64,000 bases of DNA from Lysinibacillus cavernae (GTDB taxonomy: Bacteria; Bacillota; Bacilli; Bacillales_A; Planococcaceae): assembly GCF_009724685.1 (NCBI RefSeq), contig NZ_WMEF01000017.1, forward strand, positions 1-64,000, in the 5' to 3' direction. The notes below the pieces were generated by a model that worked only from the letters and a program-made list of their open reading frames with translations, ran no database searches and was not told where the DNA came from. Positions 46,313 through 54,845 of this stretch are shown piece after piece. A program made the position numbers and the translations under genes. The stretch's first letter is position 1. Each line of letters begins with the position of its first letter.

Positions 46313-47152
46313 ATGTTTCATTATGAAATAACTGAAGATAACTTAAGTGTTGAAGAGTTGCTACGTAATCATTGGCGACTTGGTAAAAAGCTTGTCCATG
46401 AATTACGTATGGCCAAAGCTGTCACAATGACAAATGATGAGCTTCTTCAATGGAATACACCTTTACAGGCTGGAACTACAATCAAATTTACATTTCCAAT
46501 TCCATCATCTAACTATAAGCCAACACCTGTTTGTGCTATCGATGTGGTTTATGAAGATGACCATTGTTTAATCGTGTCGAAACCAAAGGGAATGTCAACA
46601 CACCCGAACGATGCTCGTGATACGCATACTTGTATGAACCACGTTATGGCACATTTAAAAGAACAAGGTGGCATTTACGCAGAACATGTTCATCGCCTCG
46701 ATAAAGGGACACAAGGTTTATTACTTGTAGCAAAACACCCTTTAGCAAAGTCGATTTTTGATCGAATGATTGAGGAAAAATCCATTATTCGTACGTACGC
46801 AGCAGAGGTACAAGGGAATTTACGTACATCCACTGGAACGATTTCTGAATCGATTGGCAAAGACCGTCATCATGCTACAAGACGTGTGGTATCCCAATCT
46901 GGGCAGCATGCAGTGACGCACTATGAAGTGGTGGCACGCTACAAAAATTCTTGTGTTGTCCATCTCATTCTTGAAACTGGCCGAACACATCAAATTCGTG
47001 TCCATTTAGCCTATATCGGTCATCCGATTATTGGCGATACGATGTATGGTGCACGAGAAACAGCAAGTGATGACTATGAACTGCATGCCATTCAATTAGA
47101 ATTTGAACATCCATTTTTAAATAAACGAATTATAGTCAAGGACGAGCAGTAA
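46313..47152 (+). CDS. RluA-family pseudouridine synthase (YhcT/RluD-like)
   Basis: A 279-aa pseudouridine synthase. The catalytic motif HRLDKGTQGLLL (about residues 128-139) contains the nucleophilic Asp, and LETGRTHQIRVHLAYIGHPIIGD follows, typical of RluA/RluD enzymes. The N-terminal S4-like region (SVEELLRNHWRLGKKLVHELRM) is degenerate. The closest B. subtilis analogue by layout is YhcT. The rRNA or tRNA target cannot be assigned from sequence. Confidence 0.88.
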   Translation: MFHYEITEDNLSVEELLRNHWRLGKKLVHELRMAKAVTMTNDELLQWNTPLQAGTTIKFTFPIPSSNYKPTPVCAIDVVYEDDHCLIVSKPKGMSTHPNDARDTHTCMNHVMAHLKEQGGIYAEHVHRLDKGTQGLLLVAKHPLAKSIFDRMIEEKSIIRTYAAEVQGNLRTSTGTISESIGKDRHHATRRVVSQSGQHAVTHYEVVARYKNSCVVHLILETGRTHQIRVHLAYIGHPIIGDTMYGARETASDDYELHAIQLEFEHPFLNKRIIVKDEQ

Positions 47153-47153
47153 A

Positions 47154-47195
47154 CAAAAAAATCCCGCTTCTCACTTCGAGAGCGGGATTAATTTA
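47154..47195. terminator. Bidirectional terminator between the RluA-like gene and the aldo/keto reductase
   Basis: A 9-bp GC-rich stem AATCCCGCT (47160-47168) to AGCGGGATT (47181-47189) is flanked by A and T runs. Confidence 0.85.
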
Positions 47196-47200
47196 TCTTA

Positions 47201-48031
47201 CTAAAAATCAAATTTGAAATGATCAGGATCTTGCCCAAATCGTTGGTTACGATTTAAAGTAGCGATTTTCTCCATTTGAGCTTGTGTTAATTCAAAATCA
47301 AATATTTGTGCATTTTCCTCGATTCGGCTTGATGTCACTGATTTAGGAATAATCAATGTGTCATTTTGCAAATGCCAACGTAACACTACTTGAGCAGCAG
47401 TCTTTCCAATTTCTTTCCCTATTTCCACAATTGTAGGATCAGCAAGTACACCTCCACGTCCTAGTGGTGACCATGCAGTAACAGCCATTTGATGTTCACT
47501 GCAAAATGCACTCAATGCTTGTTGCTGTAAATAAGGATGTACCTCAACCTGATTGACCATTGGCGCGGTATTCGCCTTTGCCAGTATTTTTTCTATATGA
47601 TGCTCATGATGATTCGATACACCTGTCGCTCGAATTAGTTTTTCATCGTATAGGCGTTCTATTGCTCGATATGTTTCTTCAAATGTTCCAGGAACAGCCC
47701 AATGAGTTAAATATAAATCGAGGTAATCCATATTTAATTTTTTTAGGGAAACCTCAAATGCACGTAATGTTTCATCATATCCTTGGTCATTATTCCATAC
47801 TTTTGTCGTAACAAAAATATCTTCACGCTTAACACCTGAATGACGAATAGCTTCCCCTACCTCTACCTCATTACCATATAAGGACGCTGTATCAATAGCT
47901 CGATAACCAAATGTAAGTGCTTTATCAATAGCCTGTAATGTTTCTTCACGTTTTGTCATTTTATAAACGCCTAAGCCAAAGCGAGGCATTTCTACGCCAT
48001 TTGATAATGTTTTCGTTGATTGTAAATGCAA
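47201..48031 (-). CDS. Aldo/keto reductase
   Basis: A 276-aa NADPH-dependent aldo/keto reductase with the family N-terminus LSNGVEMPRFGLGVYK, catalytic tetrad Asp/Tyr/Lys/His in AIDTASLYGNE, VTTKVW and LYLTHWA, and NADP-binding IPKSVTSSRIEEN. Among B. subtilis proteins it resembles YtbE/YvgN. TTG 48031 (MHLQSTKTLSNG) is chosen because AAAGGGG lies nine bases upstream; upstream codons to 48070 are not conserved. Physiological substrate unknown. Confidence 0.88.
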   Translation of the reverse strand: MHLQSTKTLSNGVEMPRFGLGVYKMTKREETLQAIDKALTFGYRAIDTASLYGNEVEVGEAIRHSGVKREDIFVTTKVWNNDQGYDETLRAFEVSLKKLNMDYLDLYLTHWAVPGTFEETYRAIERLYDEKLIRATGVSNHHEHHIEKILAKANTAPMVNQVEVHPYLQQQALSAFCSEHQMAVTAWSPLGRGGVLADPTIVEIGKEIGKTAAQVVLRWHLQNDTLIIPKSVTSSRIEENAQIFDFELTQAQMEKIATLNRNQRFGQDPDHFKFDF

Positions 48032-48110
48032 GAAGCACAACCCCTTTCTTTTCCTAGTACCATTATACAAAAAATTGGATTTAAGAAAAATAAGGCGGCT
48101 GTTCTAAACA

Positions 48111-48287
48111 CTACTTTTTCTTTATTTCAACATCTTCCAATTGAATGGGATCGGCAATCCGCTCATCCTCTGCAAGTTCTAGACCGTCACGTAAATGCTC
48201 CATCTGTTTGCCCAAATCTTTTAATTCCTTCATATCTCTCGCCATCGTACCATTTTCAATATTTGGCACCTTTTTTTCCATCTTCAT
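48111..48287 (-). CDS. Small hydrophilic protein, 58 aa
   Basis: A minus-strand frame encodes a 58-residue charged, helical protein (MKMEKKVPNIENGTMARDMK then ELKDLGKQMEHLRDGLELAE and DERIADPIQLEDVEIKKK). GGAGAGGTG precedes the ATG. No hydrophobic segment is present and a coiled-coil-like heptad pattern covers residues 18-40. It lies between the aldo/keto reductase and the 30-aa gene. Family unknown to me. Confidence 0.65.
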   Translation of the reverse strand: MKMEKKVPNIENGTMARDMKELKDLGKQMEHLRDGLELAEDERIADPIQLEDVEIKKK

Positions 48288-48425
48288 CACCTCTCCTATA
48301 CTTTTCCCGATATCGTGATGTTTGAACCATTTCTGACATATTTTATTCTGCTATGTCGTTTCATTTTTATAGTAGATAGGCTATACTAAAAAGAGATTGC
48401 TTTATAACATGAGGAGGTTACTTCC

Positions 48426-48518
48426 ATGAAATTATTATTAATCATTGGTGTAACAGTTGCTTTCTTAACAGCTATTTTCACTGCTGGATACGAAGGCGAC
48501 TACAAAGCAGACAAATAA
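48426..48518 (+). CDS. 30-aa single-pass membrane peptide
   Basis: ATG 48426 to TAA 48518 encodes MKLLLIIGVTVAFLTAIFTA followed by GYEGDYKADK: one hydrophobic helix and an acidic/basic polar tail. GAGGAGG lies eight bases upstream and a perfect 15-bp terminator follows 8 bp after the stop. TATACT (48380-48386 region) is a possible -10. The compact, fully equipped unit argues for a real small-protein gene. Function unknown. Confidence 0.75.
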   Translation: MKLLLIIGVTVAFLTAIFTAGYEGDYKADK

Positions 48519-48525
48519 TAACTCA

Positions 48526-48572
48526 AGAAAATCACTAAGCATTTAGAAGAGCTTAGTGATTTTCTTTTTTTG
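48526..48572 (+). terminator. Terminator of the 30-aa peptide gene
   Basis: A perfect 15-bp stem (48526-48540 with 48551-48565) is followed by a T run. Confidence 0.92.
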
Positions 48573-48671
48573 TGGAACAATAGAAATACTTGACTTTCTC
48601 TTATTTTTAAAATAAACTAACTTACATAAAGTAACTTAATGAAAAATAATAACTAATCGGAGGTATCCTCT

Positions 48672-49517
48672 ATGCATTTTCATGAAAAACCTAACACATA
48701 TGTGACAAATGTTGAAATAAAAGTGAGTGATCTACAACGCTCTTTATCATATTATCAAGACATAATCGGCTTTAAAGTATTAGAGCAAGAATCTCATAAA
48801 GCTACTTTAACAGCTGATGGTCAAACAGCTTTATTAACAATTGTTCAACCAGAAACAGTGGAAGAAAAGCTTCACATGACGACTGGACTTTATCACTTTG
48901 CCCTACTATTACCAACTCGCCGTGATTTAGCAAATATTATTACTCATTTCCATGAAAAAGGTGTCTATCTTGGGGCTTCTGATCATGATGTCAGTGAAGC
49001 ACTTTATTTAAATGATCCTGATCATAATGGTATTGAAGTTTATACAGATCGTCCTGAAAGTGAATGGACATGGCATAACGATCATGTGCATATGGTAACA
49101 GAACCACTTAATATTCGTTCTATCTTAGAAGAAGCTGATGGAAATTGGAATGGTCTACCCACTGGCACAGTGATGGGACATATTCATTTATCTGTCGCCA
49201 ACTTAGCAGAAGCGGAGCAATTTTATACAAAGGGCTTAGGTTTTGACATTGTCACTCGCTATGGTTCCCAAGCATTATTTATTTCTACAGGTCGCTATCA
49301 TCATCATATCGGCTTAAACACTTGGCACTCAGAAAACGCGCCAAAGCTTGGACAAAATCAAGTCGGCTTAAAAACATTCTCGTTGCGTTTAGATAATGAA
49401 AAACAAGCAGCAACCATGAAGGAAAACCTTCGTGCAATAGGTGCACCAGTTTTGGATATTCACGGAGGATTCCAGACTGAGGACCCTGCTGGCAATGTTG
49501 TATTATTGAAGTTTTAG
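48672..49517 (+). CDS. VOC-family extradiol dioxygenase-like protein (CatE-like)
   Basis: A 281-aa protein with two glyoxalase/VOC modules: residues ~8-130 (VTNVEIKVSDLQRSLSYYQDIIGFKVLEQ...DPDHNGIEVYTDRP) and ~160-280 (MGHIHLSVANLAEAEQFYTKGLGFDIVTR...HHHIGLNTW...EDPAGNVVLLKF). This is the arrangement of B. subtilis CatE (catechol 2,3-dioxygenase, 285 aa). Candidate metal histidines are present in the second module, but the expected C-terminal glutamate is not obvious (VVLLKF). GGAGG precedes the ATG. Monocistronic. Confidence 0.78.
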   Translation: MHFHEKPNTYVTNVEIKVSDLQRSLSYYQDIIGFKVLEQESHKATLTADGQTALLTIVQPETVEEKLHMTTGLYHFALLLPTRRDLANIITHFHEKGVYLGASDHDVSEALYLNDPDHNGIEVYTDRPESEWTWHNDHVHMVTEPLNIRSILEEADGNWNGLPTGTVMGHIHLSVANLAEAEQFYTKGLGFDIVTRYGSQALFISTGRYHHHIGLNTWHSENAPKLGQNQVGLKTFSLRLDNEKQAATMKENLRAIGAPVLDIHGGFQTEDPAGNVVLLKF

Positions 49518-49521
49518 TAAT

Positions 49522-49560
49522 AAAAATAGCAGTTCTCCTGTCTGGAGAACTGCTATTTTT
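49522..49560. terminator. Bidirectional terminator between the CatE-like gene and trmL
   Basis: A perfect 17-bp stem (49522-49538 with 49544-49560) with a five-base loop ends at the trmL stop codon. Confidence 0.9.
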
Positions 49561-50032
49561 ATTGTAATCCTGGGTATCCTTGTTGTCTCAATGCTTCATA
49601 AATAACAATAGCAGCGGTATTTGATAAATTGAGTGAACGTACATGATTACTTTGCGGAATACGCAAGCACATATCTCGACGTTCATACGCAAAGTCCTTT
49701 GGCAGACCTGTAGTTTCTTTCCCGAACATAAAGTAAATATCATGTTCTTTATCACTAAAATCATGTGTCGTGAACGGCTCATCACTATAAGTTTCGATTA
49801 AATAAACATCTCCATTTTTAGAGTACTCTATAAAATCATCCAGTGAGTCATGATAGACAACATTCACACTATGCCAATAATCTAAGCCCGCACGTTTCAG
49901 CATTTTATCGTCTGTCGAAAAACCAAGTGGACGAATTAAATGCAGTGATGTATTAGTGCCAGCGCAAGTGCGAGCAATATTTCCTGTATTAGCTGGAATT
50001 TCTGGTTGATATAAAACGATATGCAATGGCAT
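49559..50032 (-). CDS. trmL: tRNA (cytidine(34)-2'-O)-methyltransferase
   Basis: A 157-aa SPOUT-class methyltransferase (TrmL/CspR/YibK) that 2'-O-methylates the wobble base of tRNA-Leu species. The N-terminus HIVLYQPEIPANTGNIARTCAGTN, the GKETTGLP loop and the IPQSNHVRSLNLSNTAAIVIYEALRQ knot region are all characteristic. It lies 70 bp downstream of queG on the minus strand, so both wobble-base enzymes are probably expressed together. Confidence 0.94.
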   Translation of the reverse strand: MPLHIVLYQPEIPANTGNIARTCAGTNTSLHLIRPLGFSTDDKMLKRAGLDYWHSVNVVYHDSLDDFIEYSKNGDVYLIETYSDEPFTTHDFSDKEHDIYFMFGKETTGLPKDFAYERRDMCLRIPQSNHVRSLNLSNTAAIVIYEALRQQGYPGLQ

Positions 50033-50102
50033 AACGGTACACTTCCTTATTAAGAATTTCTTTGATTAGGTTTTTTGTTCAAATTGAGCGGAGTTCCGTT
50101 CC

Positions 50103-51233
50103 TTAGTAATAAAACTGCAACCCTTTGTGAATTTCAGCGAGTACTTCTTCATCCTGTTCTTTCAACTGGGCCTCAAGCAATGCTGATTTGGCCGTTTCGC
50201 CACCTATTTTGCCTAAAGCCCACGCAGCTGTGCCTCGGATTACAGGACGATCATCCTTTTCAAGAAGAGAGATTAGATCTGGTATGGCAGCTTCCTCTTT
50301 AAAATGAGCAAGTGCCAAGATGGCATTACGTTGAATAGGTTTTTTCCCACGCCATGAGCCTGAGACGTGACCAAACTTCGTCTTAAATTCTCGATTAGAA
50401 ATCGTTAAAAGAGGTATCAGTAATGGCTTAGCAAGTTCTGGATCTGGCTTGAATTCTTCATGTATCCAATTAATTTTCCCTTTATTTTTCGGACATACTG
50501 TCTGGCATGTATCACAGCCATAGAGACGATTACCGATATGACTACGAAATTCATCAGGAAGTGTTCCCTTTGTTTGAGTAAGAAAGGCAATACAACGCTG
50601 TGCATTCAGTTGCCCTCCCTCAATTAATGCGCCCGTTGGACAAACATCCAAGCACAAGCGACACTCTCCACATTCATCCTCTATTGGCTTATCTGGCGCA
50701 AATGGTATATTCGTGATGAGCTCTCCTAAATACACATAAGAACCAAATTCAGGCGTTATTATGGAGCAGTTTTTTCCGCTCCAGCCTATGCCTGCACGTT
50801 CTGCTACAGCTCGGTCTACAAGTGCTCCTGTATCTACCATCGATTCAATACGTACACCTTCGACATGCTCCTCAAGCCAAGCAGATAATAATTTCAAGCG
50901 TTCCCGCAATGCTGTATGATAATCGACACCCCATGAAGCTCGGCAGAAAATCCCACGTCGTGCACCTTTTTTACCAACTGGTGCATTTTGCATACGTGAA
51001 GGATAAGCAACAGCTATCGCTATAATGCTCTCTGCTTCATTTAATAATTGAAGGGGTTCGGTACGTTTTTCAATATCACTTTCTTCAAAACCAGACTGAT
51101 AGCCAAGCTCCTGTTGGCGACGCAATCTATTTTTTAATTCTGTAAAAGGAGCTGCTGTTGTAAAACCTATTTTATCAACGCCAATGGACATTGCATATGC
51201 CACAAAATCACGTTGTAGGTCATGTATGTTCAT
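50103..51233 (-). CDS. queG: Epoxyqueuosine reductase
   Basis: Cobalamin- and Fe-S-dependent enzyme that reduces epoxyqueuosine to queuosine in tRNA. The 376-aa protein has an N-terminal DUF1730-like region, two 4Fe-4S motifs (CGECRLCLDVCPTGAL, then CIAF and YGCDTCQTVCPKN) and a C-terminal HEAT-like repeat region (RNAILALAHFKEEAAIPDLISLLEKDD...GTAAWALGKIG). Length matches the B. subtilis protein (386). trmL follows on the same strand. Confidence 0.93.
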   Translation of the reverse strand: MNIHDLQRDFVAYAMSIGVDKIGFTTAAPFTELKNRLRRQQELGYQSGFEESDIEKRTEPLQLLNEAESIIAIAVAYPSRMQNAPVGKKGARRGIFCRASWGVDYHTALRERLKLLSAWLEEHVEGVRIESMVDTGALVDRAVAERAGIGWSGKNCSIITPEFGSYVYLGELITNIPFAPDKPIEDECGECRLCLDVCPTGALIEGGQLNAQRCIAFLTQTKGTLPDEFRSHIGNRLYGCDTCQTVCPKNKGKINWIHEEFKPDPELAKPLLIPLLTISNREFKTKFGHVSGSWRGKKPIQRNAILALAHFKEEAAIPDLISLLEKDDRPVIRGTAAWALGKIGGETAKSALLEAQLKEQDEEVLAEIHKGLQFYY

Positions 51234-51292
51234 TTTATTTCCAACTCCTTACATGGTACAATAATAGAAATAGATAAAGTAGGTGATGTTCA

Positions 51293-51982
51293 TTGGAAAT
51301 TTCCATTAACCAATCTCTATTAGCACAACATCCCGAGCTAAAAATCGGCATTATTCATTATACCAAAATTGTCGTAGCAGAATCGCCCCAAATGATAAAA
51401 GGTCGTATGCAATTGTATCAGGAAAATCTCTTTCTAGAAATGCAGAATCACCCTGTGACACAATACGAGGGTATATTAGAATGGCGACAGCTATGGAAAA
51501 AGCTTGGTGCTGATCCAAACCGTTATCGTCATTCAGCAGAAAGCTTAATGCGTCGAATTAGTAAGCAAAACTATTTAACACCGTTCCATTCAGGTGTTGA
51601 TTTAAATAATTTTTTCTCTCTCCAATACGAAACGCCAATTGGTCTATATGATATTGCCCAAATCAAAGGCTTTGTAGATATTGCTCTTGGTCATGATGAA
51701 ATTGGTTATGACGGTTTAAATGGGCGGTTTAATACATTAACAAATATTCTATATAGTTATGATGAAATAGGCGCATTTGGCTCACCTTTTGTTGATTCTA
51801 AACGTACAGCTGTTACAGAAGAAACGACCGAGGCATTACATATATTTTACCTCAGACCATCATTAACAACTGAATCAGCAAACGAACTTCTTGCATCAGC
51901 AGGGAAAATGTTCAACCAAATTCATGGCGGTCATTATCAAATCGCCCTCTTGTCAAATGATGCACCATCTACAACACTATAA
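51293..51982 (+). CDS. B3/B4 (tRNA-synthetase-like) domain protein
   Basis: A 229-aa protein with the B3_4 domain seen in phenylalanyl-tRNA synthetase beta: ILEWRQLWKKLGADPNRYRHSAESLMRRI, FHSGVDLNNFFSLQYETPIGLYDIAQIKG, and TEALHIFYLRP. Free-standing members may bind or edit tRNA, but roles are unproven. The start appears to be TTG 51293, with AGGTGATG upstream. It is divergent from queG and followed 15 bp later by the DIP1984-like gene, probably one transcript. Confidence 0.75.
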   Translation: MEISINQSLLAQHPELKIGIIHYTKIVVAESPQMIKGRMQLYQENLFLEMQNHPVTQYEGILEWRQLWKKLGADPNRYRHSAESLMRRISKQNYLTPFHSGVDLNNFFSLQYETPIGLYDIAQIKGFVDIALGHDEIGYDGLNGRFNTLTNILYSYDEIGAFGSPFVDSKRTAVTEETTEALHIFYLRPSLTTESANELLASAGKMFNQIHGGHYQIALLSNDAPSTTL

Positions 51983-51997
51983 AAAGGACGTGTTTTC

Positions 51998-52507
51998 GTG
52001 ATTAATCTTGCAGAAGCTGTTAAACTAAAAAGTATTTTAGGAAAGAAAACGCAAGAGCTTGTTAGTGAATTACACCGCAGTGCTTTTGTGACAGTGGAAA
52101 AGGGACAAGCTCCTAAAACAAGTAATCGTAATCTCCCCCTTATAGAAGCTGATTTAGCACAAGTTCGTCTAGATGCACGTACGTTAGATCGTTTAGTATA
52201 TGAAGCAAACATCCAACACTCAGTAGATTTTAAAGGGGAAAAACTAGCGCTAGTAGAAGCAATTGAACTGGCAACACAGCTTCGTGCCGAGGCTGAATTT
52301 TGTAAAGAATTCAGTATGCGTGAAAAAGAAAGTGTAAGATTTGGCTATGGTGACAATACAATGTTATACGAAATCGCCTTGTATGAGCCTGATGAATATC
52401 GGGAACGTGCAATGAAGCTCGAAAAAGATGCACATAAACTATCCAATCTTATTAATGCAAAAAATTATAGTATACAAATTAACTTTGACGATTCTCGTTA
52501 TTTCTAA
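51998..52507 (+). CDS. DIP1984-like helical protein
   Basis: A 169-aa all-helical protein (INLAEAVKLKSILGKKTQELVSELHRSAFVTVEKGQAP...GEKLALVEAIELATQLRAEAEFCKEFS...ERAMKLEKDAHKLSNLINAKNYSIQINFD). The N-terminal leucine spacing and the later ALxEA-type and INAxN segments resemble DIP1984 (septicolysin-like) proteins, but the match is by pattern only. GTG 51998 has AAAAGGA about ten bases upstream. Probably an operon with the B3/B4 gene. Function unknown. Confidence 0.55.
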   Translation: MINLAEAVKLKSILGKKTQELVSELHRSAFVTVEKGQAPKTSNRNLPLIEADLAQVRLDARTLDRLVYEANIQHSVDFKGEKLALVEAIELATQLRAEAEFCKEFSMREKESVRFGYGDNTMLYEIALYEPDEYRERAMKLEKDAHKLSNLINAKNYSIQINFDDSRYF

Positions 52508-52508
52508 T

Positions 52509-52720
52509 CTCGGGGCGGTGAGACTCCAAACCGAGTTGGATGTGCTGTTTTCAAATTTAGCTTTTGAGCTAACTTACCTGAAACCAATAACAAGTTACCT
52601 GTTACTGTATGACCGATGACTAATGACCAACTATAGGCAAAAGCCATACTCAGACAACTTAATTCCGTTTGAAAACGCCATCCAAGGCTCTCCTACATTT
52701 ATGTATGGAGAGCTTTTTTA
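52509..52720 (+). ncRNA. Candidate structured RNA with three-way junction and terminator
   Basis: The 305-bp gap before the catalase holds CTCGG (52509-52513) pairing CCGAG (52531-52535). A long-range stem pairs TTGGATG + GTTTTCAAA (52536-52542, 52547-52555) with TTTGAAAAC + CATCCAA (52668-52676, 52679-52685). It encloses a TTAGCT/AGCTAA hairpin (52557-52572) and an extended arm (52582-52601 with 52645-52660). A terminator follows at once. It matches no RNA family I can name; the start of the element resembles an FMN riboswitch only superficially. Confidence 0.5.
52687..52720 (+). terminator. Terminator at the end of the structured region
   Basis: GCTCTCC (52687-52693) pairs with GGAGAGC (52707-52713), with an inner TACAT/ATGTA pair, and TTTTTT follows. 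Confidence 0.85.
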
Positions 52721-52812
52721 TTGGCTTTCAAATAATAAAGCAAATAATTTGGATGTCTAGTTTGCCCCATTGAAGGACAAAATGGAAGTATCTATAGGAA
52801 AGGGGTCATACA

Positions 52813-54399
52813 ATGACGCAGCAAAATGATTCATCACATGAGCGAGATACAACATTGACAAATCGACAGGGACATCCGATTACCAACAATCAAAATTTAA
52901 GAACTGTCAGTAATCGCGGTCCTGCAACACTTGAGAATTATGATTTTTTAGAGAAAATGAGTCACTTTGACCGAGAACGAGTGCCAGAACGAGTTGTCCA
53001 TGCTCGTGGTGCAGGTGCCCATGGGTATTTTGAAACCTATGGTGTTGCTGGTGATGATCCAATTTCTAAGTATACGCGTGCAAAAGTTTTTCAAGATAAA
53101 GGAAAAAAAACACCTGTCTTCGTACGGTTTTCAACCGTTATACATGGTGGTCACTCTCCCGAAACATTACGTGATCCTCGGGGCTTTGCGGTAAAGTTTT
53201 ATACAGAGGATGGAAACTGGGATTTAGTGGGCAATAATTTGAAGATTTTCTTCATCCGTGATGCAATGAAATTTCCAGACATGATCCATGCTTTTAAACC
53301 TGACCCCATCACTAATATTCAAAATGTTGAACGTTTCTTTGACTTTTGTGCTAGCTCACCAGAGACCTTCCATATGGTAACATTTGTGTACTCACCTTGG
53401 GGCATTCCAGCTAACTATCGAATGATGCAGGGCTCTGGCGTTAATACGTACAAATGGGTCAATAATGAAGGCAAAGCGGTCCTTGTCAAATATCACTGGG
53501 AACCACTACAAGGCATTAAAAATTTAACACAAAAAGAAGCAGAAGAAATCCAACAGAAAAATTTTAATCATGCTACTCAAGATTTATATGATGCGATTGA
53601 ACGCGGTGAATATCCTGAATGGGAGCTAAACGTTCAAATTATGGAGGATGGCCCACATCCTGAACTTGATTTTGATCCATTGGATGATACAAAGCTTTGG
53701 CCTAACGATCAATTCCCATGGTATCCAGTCGGCAAAATGGTGTTAAACAAAAACCCTGAAGATTATTTTGCAGAGGTAGAACAAGCATCATTTGGCACAG
53801 GGGTACTTGTCGATGGCTTAGATTTTTCTGACGATAAAATGTTACAAGGTCGTACTTTCTCTTATTCAGATACACAGCGTCATCGTGTAGGAGCCAACTA
53901 TCTCCAATTGCCTATTAATGCGCCTAAAAAGCACGTAGCAACCAATCAAAACGGTGGGCAAATGATGTATAAACGCGATGTAGCACCTGGTCAAAATCCA
54001 CATATCAATTATGAGCCATCCATGTTAAATGGTTTAAAAGAAGCGACACAAACTGGTAAAGAACATACACCATTTGTAGAAGGGAATCTTGTTCGCGAAT
54101 CAATTGATCGTCAAAGTAATACCAAGCAAGCTGGTGAAACATACCGTAGCTTTGAGCAATGGGAGCGCGATGAGCTGCTTGAAAATTTAATTCGTGATTT
54201 ATCGGTCTGTCATATGGCTATTCAAAATGCAATGATTGCTCTAGCAGAAGAAGCAGATGAAGAATATGGCCGCTTACTAAAAGAAGGATTGCATAAGGCT
54301 AGAAAGGATTCTTCTCCTTCAAAGCCACTTGGCAATATTGATGGCGATAAAGCCACTAACGATGCGGTTAATAAAGGACATGATGCCGAGCCTTATTAA
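52813..54399 (+). CDS. Catalase (heme, KatX/KatE-like monofunctional)
   Basis: A 528-aa heme catalase decomposing hydrogen peroxide. Catalytic His63 (VVHARG), Asn about 141 ([11 protein letters not shown]) and proximal Tyr351 in [15 protein letters not shown] are present. The N-terminus ([39 protein letters not shown]) and length resemble the vegetative or spore (KatX-type) catalases of Bacillus. AGGGG precedes the ATG. It follows the structured-RNA candidate and its terminator; whether that RNA regulates it is open. It depends on the heme pathway genes in this window for cofactor. Confidence 0.94.
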   Translation: MTQQNDSSHERDTTLTNRQGHPITNNQNLRTVSNRGPATLENYDFLEKMSHFDRERVPERVVHARGAGAHGYFETYGVAGDDPISKYTRAKVFQDKGKKTPVFVRFSTVIHGGHSPETLRDPRGFAVKFYTEDGNWDLVGNNLKIFFIRDAMKFPDMIHAFKPDPITNIQNVERFFDFCASSPETFHMVTFVYSPWGIPANYRMMQGSGVNTYKWVNNEGKAVLVKYHWEPLQGIKNLTQKEAEEIQQKNFNHATQDLYDAIERGEYPEWELNVQIMEDGPHPELDFDPLDDTKLWPNDQFPWYPVGKMVLNKNPEDYFAEVEQASFGTGVLVDGLDFSDDKMLQGRTFSYSDTQRHRVGANYLQLPINAPKKHVATNQNGGQMMYKRDVAPGQNPHINYEPSMLNGLKEATQTGKEHTPFVEGNLVRESIDRQSNTKQAGETYRSFEQWERDELLENLIRDLSVCHMAIQNAMIALAEEADEEYGRLLKEGLHKARKDSSPSKPLGNIDGDKATNDAVNKGHDAEPY

Positions 54400-54403
54400 C
54401 TAA

Positions 54404-54443
54404 GCAAAAAAGACATTACATTTTTGTGTAATGTCTTTTTTGC
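54404..54443. terminator. Bidirectional terminator after the catalase
   Basis: GCAAAAAAGACATTACA pairs with TGTAATGTCTTTTTTGC (54404-54420 with 54427-54443), located between the catalase and the deaminase remnant. Confidence 0.85.
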
Positions 54444-54444
54444 A

Positions 54445-54828
54445 TTATTCATAGGCCTTAACCCAATGATAAGGTTGAATTTCCTTTAATGATTTACATA
54501 CCAGTTCACCATCCGTATTCGTAATCGCCGCTTTCACATGCTCTCTCCAATAGAAAAGTCTTTCTTGGCAGAGCCCACACGGTGAAAGTACTACGAATGC
54601 GGATTCTTCATTTTCTCTAGCAACACAAATTGAATGCGTACCCTTTACATTAAATTTATGCGCCTCAAGAATAGCACATAATTTAGTAGCTATCTTAATG
54701 ACCTCTGGCAAAACATCTTAAGATCTGACCATCTTCGGAATATAAGCTGCCGCTCCTCCGCAACCACAAAGGTATCTTATTTATGCTAATGCTACCGCTG
54801 CTTCATATAGTTTTTTTTCAATACCCAT
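54445..54828 (-). pseudogene. Cytidine deaminase pseudogene
   Basis: Read on the minus strand from ATG 54828: MGIEKKLYEAAVALA, then a stop (TAA), then a frame with GCGGAAAYIPKM, another break, and an open 3' part ending SPCGLCQERLFYW...LKEIQPYHWVKAYE. These match a cytidine deaminase end to end. The segment that should carry the catalytic Glu (LCxETGAxLEA) reads LCAILEA, a deletion of about four residues. The zinc-site PCGLC pair remains. At least two frame breaks plus loss of the catalytic Glu make it inactive. Confidence 0.8.
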
Positions 54829-54845
54829 CTTCCATCTCCATATAG

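Noticed and set aside
52509-52550. FMN riboswitch upstream of the catalase
   Set aside because: Only the first ~12 bases resemble the FMN consensus; the internal conserved arms and a riboflavin gene are missing, so the element is listed as unassigned.
54445-54711. Functional 88-aa cytidine deaminase
   Set aside because: Upstream sequence clearly continues the family in broken frames, and the catalytic-Glu segment is deleted; called as pseudogene.
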